A stretch of 64,000 bases of DNA, taken from the NCBI GenBank assembly GCA_039808765.1, contig JBDHTQ010000008.1, positions 50,136 through 114,135 on the forward strand. The letters run 5' to 3'. The first letter of the stretch is position 1. Every line of letters begins with the position of its first letter. The DNA comes from JBDHTQ01 sp039808765. GTDB lineage: Bacteria; Pseudomonadota; Alphaproteobacteria; UBA2400. The notes beneath the pieces are model-generated. The model saw only the letters and a list, made by a program, of their open reading frames with translations. It was not told where the DNA came from and did no database searches. Shown piece by piece: positions 8,674-17,589 of this stretch. The translations under genes were made by a program, and so were the position numbers.

Positions 8674-11556
8674 TTAGGCTTTCCTTTTAACTTTTGCGGG
8701 CGGTGCGGACTTTTCGGAAACAGTAGTCTGATTTTTAAGATAGGGCTGCAAGTAACGACCGGTATGACTTTGTGTGAGGGTTGCAATGTGTTCAGGCGTG
8801 CCCATGCCAACGATCTTTCCGCCGCCGTTGCCACCCTCCGGTCCGATATCAATCAGCCAATCAGCGGTTTTGATGACTTCAAGGTTGTGTTCAATCACCA
8901 CCACAGTATTGCCCTGCTCTACAAGCTCTTGAAGAACTTCCAATAATTTACGCACGTCTTCAAAGTGAAGACCCGTTGTCGGTTCGTCCAAGATGTAAAG
9001 GGTGCGGCCTGTGGCACGGCGGCTGAGTTCTTTCGCGAGTTTGATGCGCTGCGCTTCACCCCCCGACAGCGTTGTTGCAGATTGACCAACATGAATGTAT
9101 CCCAAGCCCACACGGCGCAATGTTTCCATTTTTTCGTAAATCATTGGCTGTGCTTTAAAAAATTCAGCAGCTTCTTCAACCGTCATTTCCAAAACATCGG
9201 CAATGCTTTTGTCGCGATAGGTAATTTCGAGTGTTTCGCGATTATAACGCTTACCATGACATTCTTCACACGTGACAAAAACATCGGGCAGAAAGTGCAT
9301 TTCAATTTTAATCACGCCATCGCCCTGACAGGCTTCGCATCGGCCGCCTTTAACATTAAAAGAAAAACGACCCGGTCCATAGCCGCGTGCTTTTGCTTCG
9401 GGCAGGGCACAATACCAATCCCGAATGGGAGTAAATGCCCCTGTATAGGTCGCTGGGTTTGACCGCGGCGTACGGCCAATGGGCGACTGATCGATATCAA
9501 TAACTTTGTCCAGATGCTCAACGCCAAGTATACCTTCGTGGGGGGCGGCGTGCTCACGTGCGCCATTGAGGCGACGGGCCAATGATTTGTATAAGGTGTC
9601 GATAACAAGAGTTGATTTTCCGCCCCCTGAAACGCCTGTAACGCATGTGAATGTTGCCAAAGGAATTTCCGCTGTTACTTCATGCAGATTGTTGCCGCGC
9701 GCTTTTTTGATGATCAGCTTGCGGTTGTTTCCGGCGCGACGCTCGGTTGGGATGGCGATTTGTCGTTTGCCGGACAGATATTGCCCTGTCATGCTGTCAG
9801 GATTATCCATAATTTCTTGCGGCGTACCTTCTGCCACAACTTTACCGCCATGAACACCTGCGCCTGGCCCCATATCAACGACATAATCGGCGGTACGAAT
9901 GGCGTCCTCATCATGTTCTACTATGATTACGGTATTGCCAAGGTCACGCAAACGCTTCAGGGTTTCTAGTAGGCGATCATTGTCTCTTTGATGCAAGCCG
10001 ATGGAGGGCTCGTCTAGCACGTAGAGAACACCAGAAAGGCCTGAGCCAATTTGTGAAGCGAGGCGAATGCGCTGGCTTTCACCCCCTGACAGCGTCGCCG
10101 ATGCGCGATCAAGCGAGAGGTAGCTCAGTCCGACATTATTTAAAAAACCTAGTCGCTCGTTAATTTCTTTAAGGATGCGCGCGGCAATATCCCTTTCCTT
10201 TTTTGTGAGTTTTTTGGGAAGATTGGTAAACCACTCTCCCGCTTGCTGAATTGAAAGAGCAGAGGTTTGAGCAATGTTGACGTTGTTGATTTTTACCGCC
10301 AAGGCTTCCGGTTTAAGTCGTGCACCTTGACAACTTTCACACGGACGGTCTGCAAGAAAGCGAGAGAGATCATCTTTGACAGCAGATGAAGTTGTTTCCT
10401 GCCAGCGCCGTTCAAGGTTGGGAATAACGCCTTCAAACGGACGGCGTGTTTCGTACGATCGTGCGCCATCAGCGAATTTTAGCGTTACATCCTTACTCCC
10501 CGAACCGTGCAGCAGGATATTACGAAGTGTTTCCGGTAATTCAGCCCAAGGCGTGTGCATTGTGGTTTTAAATTGGTGGCATAAATTTTCGATGATTTGT
10601 TGCGCGTGAAAAGTTTTATTATTTGTCCAAGGGACGATCGCGCCTTCACTAAGCGAAAGTGTTTCAACAGGGACGACCAAATCAGGGTCAAAAACCTGCT
10701 TTACACCTAAGCCATCGCATGTATGGCAGGCCCCATGTGGGCTATTGAAGGAAAAAAGGCGTGGCTCTATTTCTTCAATTGTAAAGCCGCTAACAGGGCA
10801 CGCAAAGCGACTGGAAAGCGTGATGCGTTCTTCATTATCTGCATCTTCAACGTAAATTAAACCCTCGCCAAGTTTGAGCGCAGTTTCTACGCTGTCGGCC
10901 ACGCGATTGCCTAAATCGTCTTTTAAAACAATGCGATCCACGACAACATCGATGTCATGTTTTTTCATTTTATCAAGCTTTGGCGCTTCATCAATTTCGT
11001 AGAGCGTGCCATCTATTTTTAGGCGTTGATAGCCTTTTGCGCGCAGGTCAGCAATTTCTTTGCGATATTCGCCTTTGCGTCCGCGCACAATGGGGGCCAA
11101 TATCATCAACCGGGATCCCATGGGCAACGACGTAATCCGATCTACCATTTGTGTGGGGGTTTGGGCATCAATAGGCTCGCCTGTAACCGGAGAGTAAGGC
11201 CTGCCGATGCGTGCGTATAGTAAGCGTAAGTAGTCGTAAATTTCAGTTACGGTTCCCACGGTTGAGCGTGGGTTGCGGCTGGTTGTTTTTTGTTCAATCG
11301 AAATGGCGGGTGAAAGCCCCTCAATTGTGTCAACATCGGGCTTTGACATCAATTCAAGGAACTGACGAGCATAAGCCGAGAGGCTTTCAACGTAGCGACG
11401 CTGCCCCTCAGCGTAGATCGTGTCGAACGCCAGTGAGGATTTCCCTGAACCTGAAAGACCAGTCAAGACCACGAGTTTTTCGCGCGGCAGATCAACGTTT
11501 ACGTCTTGTAAATTATGTTCACGCGCGCCGCGAATGCTTATGACCTTGCTTGACAT
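8674..11556 (-). CDS. uvrA: Excinuclease ABC subunit A
   Basis: A 960-residue UvrA, the damage-recognition ATPase of nucleotide excision repair. Two ABC ATPase modules are visible: Walker A GLSGSGKS at residues 33-40 and GVSGGGKST near 640, each with an LSGGE signature. Zinc-binding cysteine pairs occur in CHTCDG, CESCQG, CEACQG and CEECHG. The ATG at 11556 is chosen over an in-frame start at 11592 because AAGGGG lies 7 bases upstream of it. A Lys/Pro-rich tail follows the last module. I looked for a LexA box upstream and found only a poor partial match near 11675. Confidence 0.98.
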   Translation of the reverse strand: MSSKVISIRGAREHNLQDVNVDLPREKLVVLTGLSGSGKSSLAFDTIYAEGQRRYVESLSAYARQFLELMSKPDVDTIEGLSPAISIEQKTTSRNPRSTVGTVTEIYDYLRLLYARIGRPYSPVTGEPIDAQTPTQMVDRITSLPMGSRLMILAPIVRGRKGEYRKEIADLRAKGYQRLKIDGTLYEIDEAPKLDKMKKHDIDVVVDRIVLKDDLGNRVADSVETALKLGEGLIYVEDADNEERITLSSRFACPVSGFTIEEIEPRLFSFNSPHGACHTCDGLGVKQVFDPDLVVPVETLSLSEGAIVPWTNNKTFHAQQIIENLCHQFKTTMHTPWAELPETLRNILLHGSGSKDVTLKFADGARSYETRRPFEGVIPNLERRWQETTSSAVKDDLSRFLADRPCESCQGARLKPEALAVKINNVNIAQTSALSIQQAGEWFTNLPKKLTKKERDIAARILKEINERLGFLNNVGLSYLSLDRASATLSGGESQRIRLASQIGSGLSGVLYVLDEPSIGLHQRDNDRLLETLKRLRDLGNTVIIVEHDEDAIRTADYVVDMGPGAGVHGGKVVAEGTPQEIMDNPDSMTGQYLSGKRQIAIPTERRAGNNRKLIIKKARGNNLHEVTAEIPLATFTCVTGVSGGGKSTLVIDTLYKSLARRLNGAREHAAPHEGILGVEHLDKVIDIDQSPIGRTPRSNPATYTGAFTPIRDWYCALPEAKARGYGPGRFSFNVKGGRCEACQGDGVIKIEMHFLPDVFVTCEECHGKRYNRETLEITYRDKSIADVLEMTVEEAAEFFKAQPMIYEKMETLRRVGLGYIHVGQSATTLSGGEAQRIKLAKELSRRATGRTLYILDEPTTGLHFEDVRKLLEVLQELVEQGNTVVVIEHNLEVIKTADWLIDIGPEGGNGGGKIVGMGTPEHIATLTQSHTGRYLQPYLKNQTTVSEKSAPPAKVKRKA

Positions 11557-11702
11557 TGGACAACCCCTTAAAACCAGACGATTTTCAAACAAACACCCAC
11601 CTAAGCCACGGGGGTCGCTTTCCTCAAATAACCTTATGATATATGGGGCTTGTTAAGGTAAATGTCGAGACCCAAGAACACGCAAAGACAATATTTAATT
11701 TT

Positions 11703-11732
11703 CATGATTTTTTATCTGAATCATGTTATGAT
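11703..11732 (+). promoter_or_regulatory. Inverted repeat and -10-like element ahead of the repeat-bearing secreted protein
   Basis: CATGATT (11703-11709) and AATCATG (11719-11725) form a 7-bp inverted repeat, followed immediately by TATGAT (11727-11732), a good -10 hexamer. The -35 is not convincing. The palindrome overlaps the promoter core and could be an operator. The region lies between divergent uvrA and the gene at 11755. Confidence 0.35.
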
Positions 11733-11754
11733 GTCTTGATAAAGGGGGATCTAT

Positions 11755-13122
11755 ATGCTGACCACTTTCTTTTTCTTTCAAAAAAATAGCGTTAAAAGTT
11801 TTTTTGCCCCTACGCTTCTTGCCGCAGGACTTTTTTTAAGCACAGCGAGCGGCTGTTTCGCGCAAGAGGTCTTTAACTTATCACCTTCCGATTCAACATC
11901 AAGCGGGGATAGCTCTAATTCAACATCAAGCGGGGATAGCTCTAATTCAACATCAAGCGGGGATGGTACCAATTCTACATCAAGCGGGGATAGCGCTAAT
12001 TCAACATCAAGCGGGGATAGTACCAATTCAACATCAAGCGGGGATAGCGCTAATTCAACATCAAGCGGGGATGGTACTGATTCTGCATCAAGCGGGGATG
12101 ATGCCGATTCAACATCGTCAGCTAACTCTACAGATACGACTTTAAACCTACCTTTAGGCTACATCAGTATTACGTATTCACCCATCTTTGGAGCAAGACC
12201 AGTTGAAATAATCATTCCTGATCATGATGACATAATGGAGAATCCAGTTGGGGACAGTTGGGCCAGTTCTGGCTCTGCTGAGGCGTGGGCAACGGATGCT
12301 GGCTTAATAAGAACTGGATGGGCAGAAGCAGATCCAATTGATCTAACTAAGATAGATACGAAACCTATGACCTATTATGAGTCAGATACATCAGTAGCTA
12401 CTGGTGTAACGATTCCCGAAAGTATACCGTCTGAGGATATCGAGCCGCATGTTAAAACGGTGTCGGGCTCACAAACAGCGGATGATTTTTACACAAATGC
12501 GGGATTGAAAGTTGAGGACCAACACGCAAGAGCGGAAGTTTATAAAGCAATGACGAATACCGACCCTTACGCGACAGATGTTACAACAGCGGTCGTCGGA
12601 AGCTATATTAATACCCGCAATGTTTTAAATGAAATGTCTGAAAAGATTCGTGATGCTTGTGGTTTAGACCGGTTCACGGTTACGATCAACCGCGCGAGCT
12701 TTTATAAGTATCCAAACGCATATAATAACTTCGAGGCTAAAACGAAAAACACGCTTGTTGATGCATTTTATTCCCTTTGTAATGACATAAAATATCAAAA
12801 AAAGAAGTTTAAGTTAAGGAAGCGAATTAAACAAAATATTTATGAAGTGATGTTTTATAACGATCCAGATCGAGAAGGTGTCGCTATGAGCCATCAAGAT
12901 GGAACGGTTCAGATTTATGCAAATTTCAGCAACAGCGAAGAAATATCCAAAAGCATTTTTAAATCTGTGATCATGTCGGTTATTCCCCGCGTTGAGACAA
13001 AACGCTCGCAAATCGATTCTGTGGTTAACTACCAAAACCAATTTAACCAAGATTCAGATTTGGAAGTCGTTATTGGCGATAGTGATAGTGTGGGAGACCC
13101 AGCATTTTTGGATGATAAATGA
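11755..13122 (+). CDS. Secreted protein with nine 9-residue STSSGD repeats
   Basis: A 455-residue protein of unknown function. A signal peptide covers about residues 14-37 (cleavage near CFA-QE). Residues 46-126 are nine tandem copies of a nonapeptide of consensus NSTSSGDSS, an acidic, low-complexity linker. The C-terminal two thirds form a folded domain with few cysteines, including a basic helix (YQKKKFKLRKRIK near 345) and a predicted alpha/beta end. I do not recognise this domain. AAAGGGGG lies 7-8 bases before the ATG. It is monocistronic: uvrA diverges upstream and a strong hairpin terminator follows at 13157. The layout resembles surface or exported proteins that display a domain on a flexible stalk. 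Confidence 0.8.
   Translation: MLTTFFFFQKNSVKSFFAPTLLAAGLFLSTASGCFAQEVFNLSPSDSTSSGDSSNSTSSGDSSNSTSSGDGTNSTSSGDSANSTSSGDSTNSTSSGDSANSTSSGDGTDSASSGDDADSTSSANSTDTTLNLPLGYISITYSPIFGARPVEIIIPDHDDIMENPVGDSWASSGSAEAWATDAGLIRTGWAEADPIDLTKIDTKPMTYYESDTSVATGVTIPESIPSEDIEPHVKTVSGSQTADDFYTNAGLKVEDQHARAEVYKAMTNTDPYATDVTTAVVGSYINTRNVLNEMSEKIRDACGLDRFTVTINRASFYKYPNAYNNFEAKTKNTLVDAFYSLCNDIKYQKKKFKLRKRIKQNIYEVMFYNDPDREGVAMSHQDGTVQIYANFSNSEEISKSIFKSVIMSVIPRVETKRSQIDSVVNYQNQFNQDSDLEVVIGDSDSVGDPAFLDDK
11890..12132 (+). repeat. Tandem array of nine 27-bp units inside a coding region
   Basis: Nine head-to-tail units of exactly 27 bp encode nonapeptides of the form [N/D]STSSGD plus two variable residues. Units 1-7 are nearly identical at DNA level (core TCAAGCGGGGAT); units 8 and 9 are degenerate. 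The unit length is a multiple of three, so copy-number change keeps the frame. Confidence 0.95.
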
Positions 13123-13156
13123 TAATTGAGGGAATGGCTTTTTAACGTATACGGTT

Positions 13157-13202
13157 CCAGAGCGCATCTCCTGAAGACAGATGCGCTCTGGTTTATTGTT
13201 TT
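13157..13202 (+). terminator. Intrinsic terminator with 13-bp perfect stem
   Basis: CCAGAGCGCATCT pairs perfectly with AGATGCGCTCTGG around a 9-base loop, followed by a T-rich run (TTTATTGTTTT). It sits 35 bases after the stop of the 455-residue secreted protein and is also the first half of the dispersed repeat described separately. Confidence 0.8.
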
Positions 13203-13260
13203 AACGCAAATACATTATCAAAGATGGTCTCTTTCGATCCCATCTTCTCGGGATTCGCTC
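13157..13260 (+). repeat. Dispersed extragenic palindromic repeat, copy A
   Basis: The element consists of a GC-rich hairpin, a T-rich run, a conserved ACGCAAATA-to-AAAGATGG core, a second hairpin (AAGATGG pairing with CCATCTT) and a CTTCTCGGGATT end. Other copies in this window lie at 19775, 37368 (three tandem units), 40594 (reverse) and 52102 (reverse, first half). This copy separates the convergent secreted-protein gene and pheT and reaches the pheT stop codon. Confidence 0.75.
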
Positions 13261-15665
13261 TAGACAGTCTTGTCAGACGATAGAGCGCTCTCGCCAGATC
13301 TTAAAAGAGCGCCGGTGTTTTTTTGAACAGCGGCGATAATTTTTTGGCTGATGGCTTCAATCTCATTGTCCGTGAATGTTTTTTCTTGGGGTTGTAGAGT
13401 TACACAAACGGCAAGTGATTTTTTGCCTTCCTCCATCCCTTTGCCACGATATTCATCAAACATGCGCGCATCTGTGATGAGCGTGCGCTCTACGTTGCGA
13501 ATCGCTTTGATAATCGATTCTGCTGCGACTGATTCATTGGCAATGAAGGCAAAATCACGCGAAATCGGTTGGAAGGGTAGAAGCTTGAGCGTGGTACGAG
13601 CGTGTCCTTTAACTTTGGGAAGGGGAATTTTTTCTACATAAACTTCGCATCCTACCACCGGACCTTTAAGATCAAATAGTTTAAGAATGTCGGGATGAAG
13701 CTCACCAAAACAAGCAACGACGGTCTGTCCGATTTTGTAACAGGCCGAACGTCCAGGATGGAAGTATGATGGCGTATCGGAGATTATTTGGGCACTGCTT
13801 ACACCGAACGTTTCAAGCACACTCAGGGTATCCGCTTTTGCATCAAAAGCATCCACGCTCCGCGCGCCTTTTTGCACTTGTCGAACGGTTGCGTCGCCTA
13901 TCCTTAGTGTAGCAATCGTACGTTGCTCAAGGTTTTTTTCTTTTGCACTGAAGATAGTGCCGGCTTCGCAAAGAGCAAGTGAAGTAAAGCCGCGGGTTTG
14001 ATTGCGGGCGGCGGCGGCCAATAAACTTGCCAGCAACGAGGGACGCATGACTGCCAAATCGTCAGATAGCGGATTAATAACAGCGAACTGAGGATCTGAC
14101 ATGCCAAAGGCCAGAGCATGAGCATTACAAATAAATGAGAAATTATGGCATTCCATCAATCCTTGCGAGGCGAGGGTGCGTATGGCTTGACTATAGATGC
14201 GCTGAAAGGGCGAGACGACAGACGTCGCGACGATCGTTGTGAGCTCAAGTTGTGCCACAGGCAAGCAATCATAGCCCTTCACCCGTAAGACCTCTTCAAC
14301 TAAATCTGCCGAACCTACGATATCGGGTCGCCACGAGGGTGCAACGGCTTGCGTGCTCTCAAATTCAAAGCCAAGGCGGGTTAGAATGCCGGTAATTTCT
14401 TCCAGAGAAACATCAGCCCCCCCCAAGGTTTTGACGTATTCCGGTTTAAAGGGAACACGCTTCCTTTGAGCAGGAGGAGCGCCTGCAATCACACATTGAC
14501 TGGCTTCTCCGCCACAAAGTTCAAGAATCATTTGCGTGGCTAAATCCGTGTAACGGGGCATGGCTGCGGCGTCAATTCCGCGCTCAAAACGATAACGTGC
14601 ATCGGATGTTATGCTCAAGGCGCGGCCGGTTTTGGCAATGGTCATCGGGTCAAATTGTGCCACCTCAAGAAAAACGTCGGTGGTCTCCATGTTGCAGCCG
14701 GAGTCTTTGCCGCCCATAACACCTGCCAAGGCCAGTACCCGTTGATTATCAGCAATGACGGTCATACCCTTGGTTAGGGAGTAGGTTTGATCGTTTAAGG
14801 CAACCAAGGTTTCATCGTCTTTTGCTGCGCGAACAACCAACTCAGAACCATGAATTTTACTGAGGTCAAAGACATGCAATGGCCGTGCAAGGTCAAAAGA
14901 AAAATAATTGGTGATATCGACCAAGGCCGAAATGGGACGCAGGCCAATTGCCTTTAGTGCTTCTTGCAGCCATTTTGGGGAGGGGCCATTCTTAACACCT
15001 CGAATGACACGTCCGATAAAGTAAGGACAAAGAGTCTCGTCTTCAACACGTACAGAAACAGAAGAAGGAAAAGTGGCATGAAGGGTCGGAGTAGGTAAGG
15101 TCTTGAGTGTGCCCAATCCACTTGCAGCTAGATCGCGCGCAATACCATAAACGCCGGCGCAATCACCGCGATTAGGTGTGAGGTTGATTTCAATAACAAC
15201 ATCATTTATTCCCAAAAGCTCTGTCAATGACTGACCAATGGGGGCATCAGCAGGGGCTTCGATGATGCCTTTATGCTCGCCAGGTAGCCCCATTTCTTGT
15301 CCTGAAACCATCATGCCACATGAGTCTATGCCGCGGATGGTCGAGGGTTTTAGCACCATACCGGTTGCCGGAATGAGACTGCCTTCGGGAGCAAAAACTG
15401 TTTTAAGGCCTGTCCGTGCATTGGGTGCGCCGCAGACGATTTGCTTGCGGCCAAATTTTGTTTCAACTTCACAAACTTTCAGGCGATCAGCATTAGGGTG
15501 TTGTTTTGCTTCAATAATATGGCAGACGGTAAAGGGGGAAAGTGCTTCACCGGGATTTTCAATGCCCTCAACTTCCAGTCCGAGAGCGGTTAAACGGGCG
15601 CTGATCTCCTCTAATGTGGCGGTCGTCTCGAGATGTTTTTTTAGCCAGGAAAGAGTGAATTTCAT
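13260..15665 (-). CDS. pheT: Phenylalanyl-tRNA synthetase beta subunit
   Basis: An 801-residue beta subunit of the (alpha-beta)2 enzyme that charges tRNA-Phe. In order: the N-terminal OB-fold tRNA-binding domain (HPNADRLKVCEV near residues 55-66), B3/B4 editing domain, B5 domain and the C-terminal FDX-type anticodon-binding domain (FQPISRDFAF, DEYRGKGMEEGKKSLA). Its ATG overlaps the pheS stop by 4 bases (ATGA), so the two subunits are translationally coupled. Length is normal for the family. Confidence 0.97.
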   Translation of the reverse strand: MKFTLSWLKKHLETTATLEEISARLTALGLEVEGIENPGEALSPFTVCHIIEAKQHPNADRLKVCEVETKFGRKQIVCGAPNARTGLKTVFAPEGSLIPATGMVLKPSTIRGIDSCGMMVSGQEMGLPGEHKGIIEAPADAPIGQSLTELLGINDVVIEINLTPNRGDCAGVYGIARDLAASGLGTLKTLPTPTLHATFPSSVSVRVEDETLCPYFIGRVIRGVKNGPSPKWLQEALKAIGLRPISALVDITNYFSFDLARPLHVFDLSKIHGSELVVRAAKDDETLVALNDQTYSLTKGMTVIADNQRVLALAGVMGGKDSGCNMETTDVFLEVAQFDPMTIAKTGRALSITSDARYRFERGIDAAAMPRYTDLATQMILELCGGEASQCVIAGAPPAQRKRVPFKPEYVKTLGGADVSLEEITGILTRLGFEFESTQAVAPSWRPDIVGSADLVEEVLRVKGYDCLPVAQLELTTIVATSVVSPFQRIYSQAIRTLASQGLMECHNFSFICNAHALAFGMSDPQFAVINPLSDDLAVMRPSLLASLLAAAARNQTRGFTSLALCEAGTIFSAKEKNLEQRTIATLRIGDATVRQVQKGARSVDAFDAKADTLSVLETFGVSSAQIISDTPSYFHPGRSACYKIGQTVVACFGELHPDILKLFDLKGPVVGCEVYVEKIPLPKVKGHARTTLKLLPFQPISRDFAFIANESVAAESIIKAIRNVERTLITDARMFDEYRGKGMEEGKKSLAVCVTLQPQEKTFTDNEIEAISQKIIAAVQKNTGALLRSGESALSSDKTV

Positions 15666-16753
15666 CGTATGCTTCCTTTAGCAAGCGAGGGGATGTCAAG
15701 GGGTGAAAAACCGTAGTGAGAAAGCCATCGGACATCGCTTTCAAAAAAACCACGAATATCGGGAATACCGTATTTGATCATGGCCATGCGATCGTAGCCC
15801 ATGCCAAACGCAAAACCTTGATAACGGGTGCTGTCAAGGCCGCAATTTTCAAGAACAAGTGGGTTGACCATTCCGCACCCGCCCAGTTCTAGCCAGTCAC
15901 CATAATTACCGAGCGTCAGTTCGCCTTTATTTTTGCGGCAGCCGATATCGATTTCGGCAGAAGGTTCGGTAAAGGGGAAAAAACTGGGTCTAAAGCGTAA
16001 CGGGAGGTCATCAATGCCAAAAAAGATGCGAAAAAAATTGAGCAGCGTGCCTTTAAGATGGGCCATCGTCACCTTGCCGATTTCATCAATCACCAGTGCT
16101 TCCAGCTGGTGAAATTGAGGGCTATGCGTTGCATCGCTATCATTTCTAAACACCCGGCCCGGCACGATAATACGAATAGGCGGTTTTTGAGTTAGCATTG
16201 TTCTGACTTGGACCGGCGATGTGTGTGTGCGTAAAACCCGTTCTTGTCCGTCTTCTGATGTGGGCATATAAAATGTATCCTGCATTTGGCGTGCAGGGTG
16301 ATTGGGGGGAATATTCAATTTGGTAAAATTGAAGTCGTCACTTTCGATTTGTGGGCCTTCTGCCAAAACAAACCCCCATTGTGAAAAAATTTCAACAATT
16401 TCATCAAATGTTTGCGTAAGAGGGTGGATTTTTCCTTTGGATTGATGCCGAATTGGTAGTGTAAGGTCGATTTTTTCTTCTTGTAAGCGCGCATCAAGCG
16501 CACGTTTTTCAAGTGTGGCTTTTTTTGCTTGTAAAAGGGTTTCAAACAGCAGTTTTTCCTGATTGCGTTTTTGTCCTTCAGACTTGCGTTGCTCAGGAGC
16601 AACCTTTGCGATGTCCTTGACACGCAAGGTCAGTTTTCCCTCTTTTCCTAAAAGGGAGACGCGCAATTCTTCAAGTTTTTGAAGCGAGTCTGTTGCTTCA
16701 AGCGCTTGGTATTCATCGACCAATTCAGGAGACAGATCGAGAGGCAGTGACAT
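15662..16753 (-). CDS. pheS: Phenylalanyl-tRNA synthetase alpha subunit
   Basis: A 363-residue catalytic subunit of phenylalanyl-tRNA synthetase. The N-terminal coiled coil (about 1-100) is followed by the class II core with HPLTQTFDEI, the motif 2 region LRTHTSPVQVRTM and the motif 3 region GFAFGMGYDRMAM. The ATG at 16753 has GGAG 6 bases upstream; an in-frame TTG at 16765 would use that same GGAG as codons and is rejected. A hairpin terminator lies directly upstream, between rplT and pheS. Confidence 0.97.
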   Translation of the reverse strand: MSLPLDLSPELVDEYQALEATDSLQKLEELRVSLLGKEGKLTLRVKDIAKVAPEQRKSEGQKRNQEKLLFETLLQAKKATLEKRALDARLQEEKIDLTLPIRHQSKGKIHPLTQTFDEIVEIFSQWGFVLAEGPQIESDDFNFTKLNIPPNHPARQMQDTFYMPTSEDGQERVLRTHTSPVQVRTMLTQKPPIRIIVPGRVFRNDSDATHSPQFHQLEALVIDEIGKVTMAHLKGTLLNFFRIFFGIDDLPLRFRPSFFPFTEPSAEIDIGCRKNKGELTLGNYGDWLELGGCGMVNPLVLENCGLDSTRYQGFAFGMGYDRMAMIKYGIPDIRGFFESDVRWLSHYGFSPLDIPSLAKGSIR

Positions 16754-16763
16754 GGTTTTCTCC

Positions 16764-16795
16764 AAACAAAAAGGGGGCAGTTGAGGCCGCCCCCT
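16764..16795 (-). terminator. Intrinsic terminator/attenuator between rplT and pheS
   Basis: On the minus strand AGGGGGC and GCCCCCT pair around a 10-base loop and are followed by TTTTTGTTT. It lies after the rplT stop and 11 bases before the pheS start, so it could end the ribosomal transcript or attenuate pheST. No Phe-rich leader peptide is visible between rplT and the hairpin. Confidence 0.75.
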
Positions 16796-16822
16796 AATAA
16801 AAACAGAATTTAAAACCGAGTG

Positions 16823-17185
16823 TTACGCAGCTTTGAGGGCTTTCGCTGCCGTTTCGGCAATTTGTTTAAAGCTCTCTGGTTCACGTGCTGCAATATCAGC
16901 CAAGACCTTACGGTCAAGCTGAATACCAGCAAGTTTCAACCCGTTCATAAAGCGGCTATAGGTCAACCCGTGCAAACGGGATGCGGCATTGATACGTTGA
17001 ATCCAAAGGCCACGAAAATCACGTTTCTTAGCGCGGCGATCGCGATATGCGTAGCGCAAAGCCTTTTCAACGCGCTGAAGAGCGATACGGTAGTTGGTGC
17101 TGGAACGGCCGCGATAGCCTTTGGCCAGTTTAAGGATTTTTTTGTGACGAGCGTGGGTGGTTACACCGCGTTTTACACGTGCCAT
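16823..17185 (-). CDS. rplT: 50S ribosomal protein L20
   Basis: A 120-residue L20, an early-assembly 23S rRNA-binding protein. It starts MARVKRGVTTHARHKK and carries the family's GYRGRSSTNYR and RRAKKRDFRGLWIQRINAA segments. It is paired with rpmI 16 bases upstream, and GGAGTTT precedes its ATG. The usual infC partner is not found upstream of rpmI in this window. Confidence 0.98.
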   Translation of the reverse strand: MARVKRGVTTHARHKKILKLAKGYRGRSSTNYRIALQRVEKALRYAYRDRRAKKRDFRGLWIQRINAASRLHGLTYSRFMNGLKLAGIQLDRKVLADIAAREPESFKQIAETAAKALKAA

Positions 17186-17201
17186 ATTTTAAACTCCAAT
17201 C

Positions 17202-17423
17202 TTAGAAACTGTAGGGAAGAAGGTTTTTCATCACGTTTACACCATCGGTATGGAACATGACAAAGGTGCCGCGGCTCTGGCGAATCATATCGCGGGGGCG
17301 CTTGCTCGTGCCGTGACGGCGATTTGCTGCACCAGCAATGACCTTGGGTGGGCCGTTCTTCTTTTTAGGATTGGACAGTTTAAAGCGCTTTTTCGCGCCG
17401 GAATTTGTTTTCAACTTGGGCAT
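17202..17423 (-). CDS. rpmI: 50S ribosomal protein L35 (divergent)
   Basis: A 73-residue protein starting MPKLKTNSGAKKRFKL, the L35 signature, and ending near NLLPY. The ATG at 17423 follows GGAG; an in-frame earlier start at 17453 is rejected. The central part (KVIAGAANRRHGTSKRPRD) differs from the usual basic helix region and the protein is a few residues longer than most L35s, but the position next to rplT makes the assignment firm. Confidence 0.95.
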   Translation of the reverse strand: MPKLKTNSGAKKRFKLSNPKKKNGPPKVIAGAANRRHGTSKRPRDMIRQSRGTFVMFHTDGVNVMKNLLPYSF

Positions 17424-17589
17424 TTTCATCTCCATATCTAAAGCGTTAAGCACATAGGCAATGCCCTGCCATGGTGCTGATTGATGTGCTATAGCTGATA
17501 ATTTTTATAAACGCAAGAAATTTGATTGTCCAAGCATTTAGCCACTGTTTCTGCCCTGTGTTTGGATGAATTTTTTATTGTAAAATCTC

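Noticed and set aside
11660..11690. Possible LexA box upstream of uvrA (GAACACGCAAAGACA)
   Set aside because: Only one half-site fits GTTC-N7-GTTC on the reverse strand; the other half has two mismatches.
11890..12132. CRISPR-like array
   Set aside because: A 27-bp period without spacers that encodes a regular nonapeptide inside a secreted protein.
11778..12145. Alternative frames running through the 27-bp repeats on both strands
   Set aside because: They are open only because the repeat unit is a multiple of three without stops; the signal-peptide-bearing frame has the ribosome binding site.
13904..14125. Short frames inside pheT, uvrA and leuS
   Set aside because: They overlap well-supported conserved genes in other frames and have no independent support.
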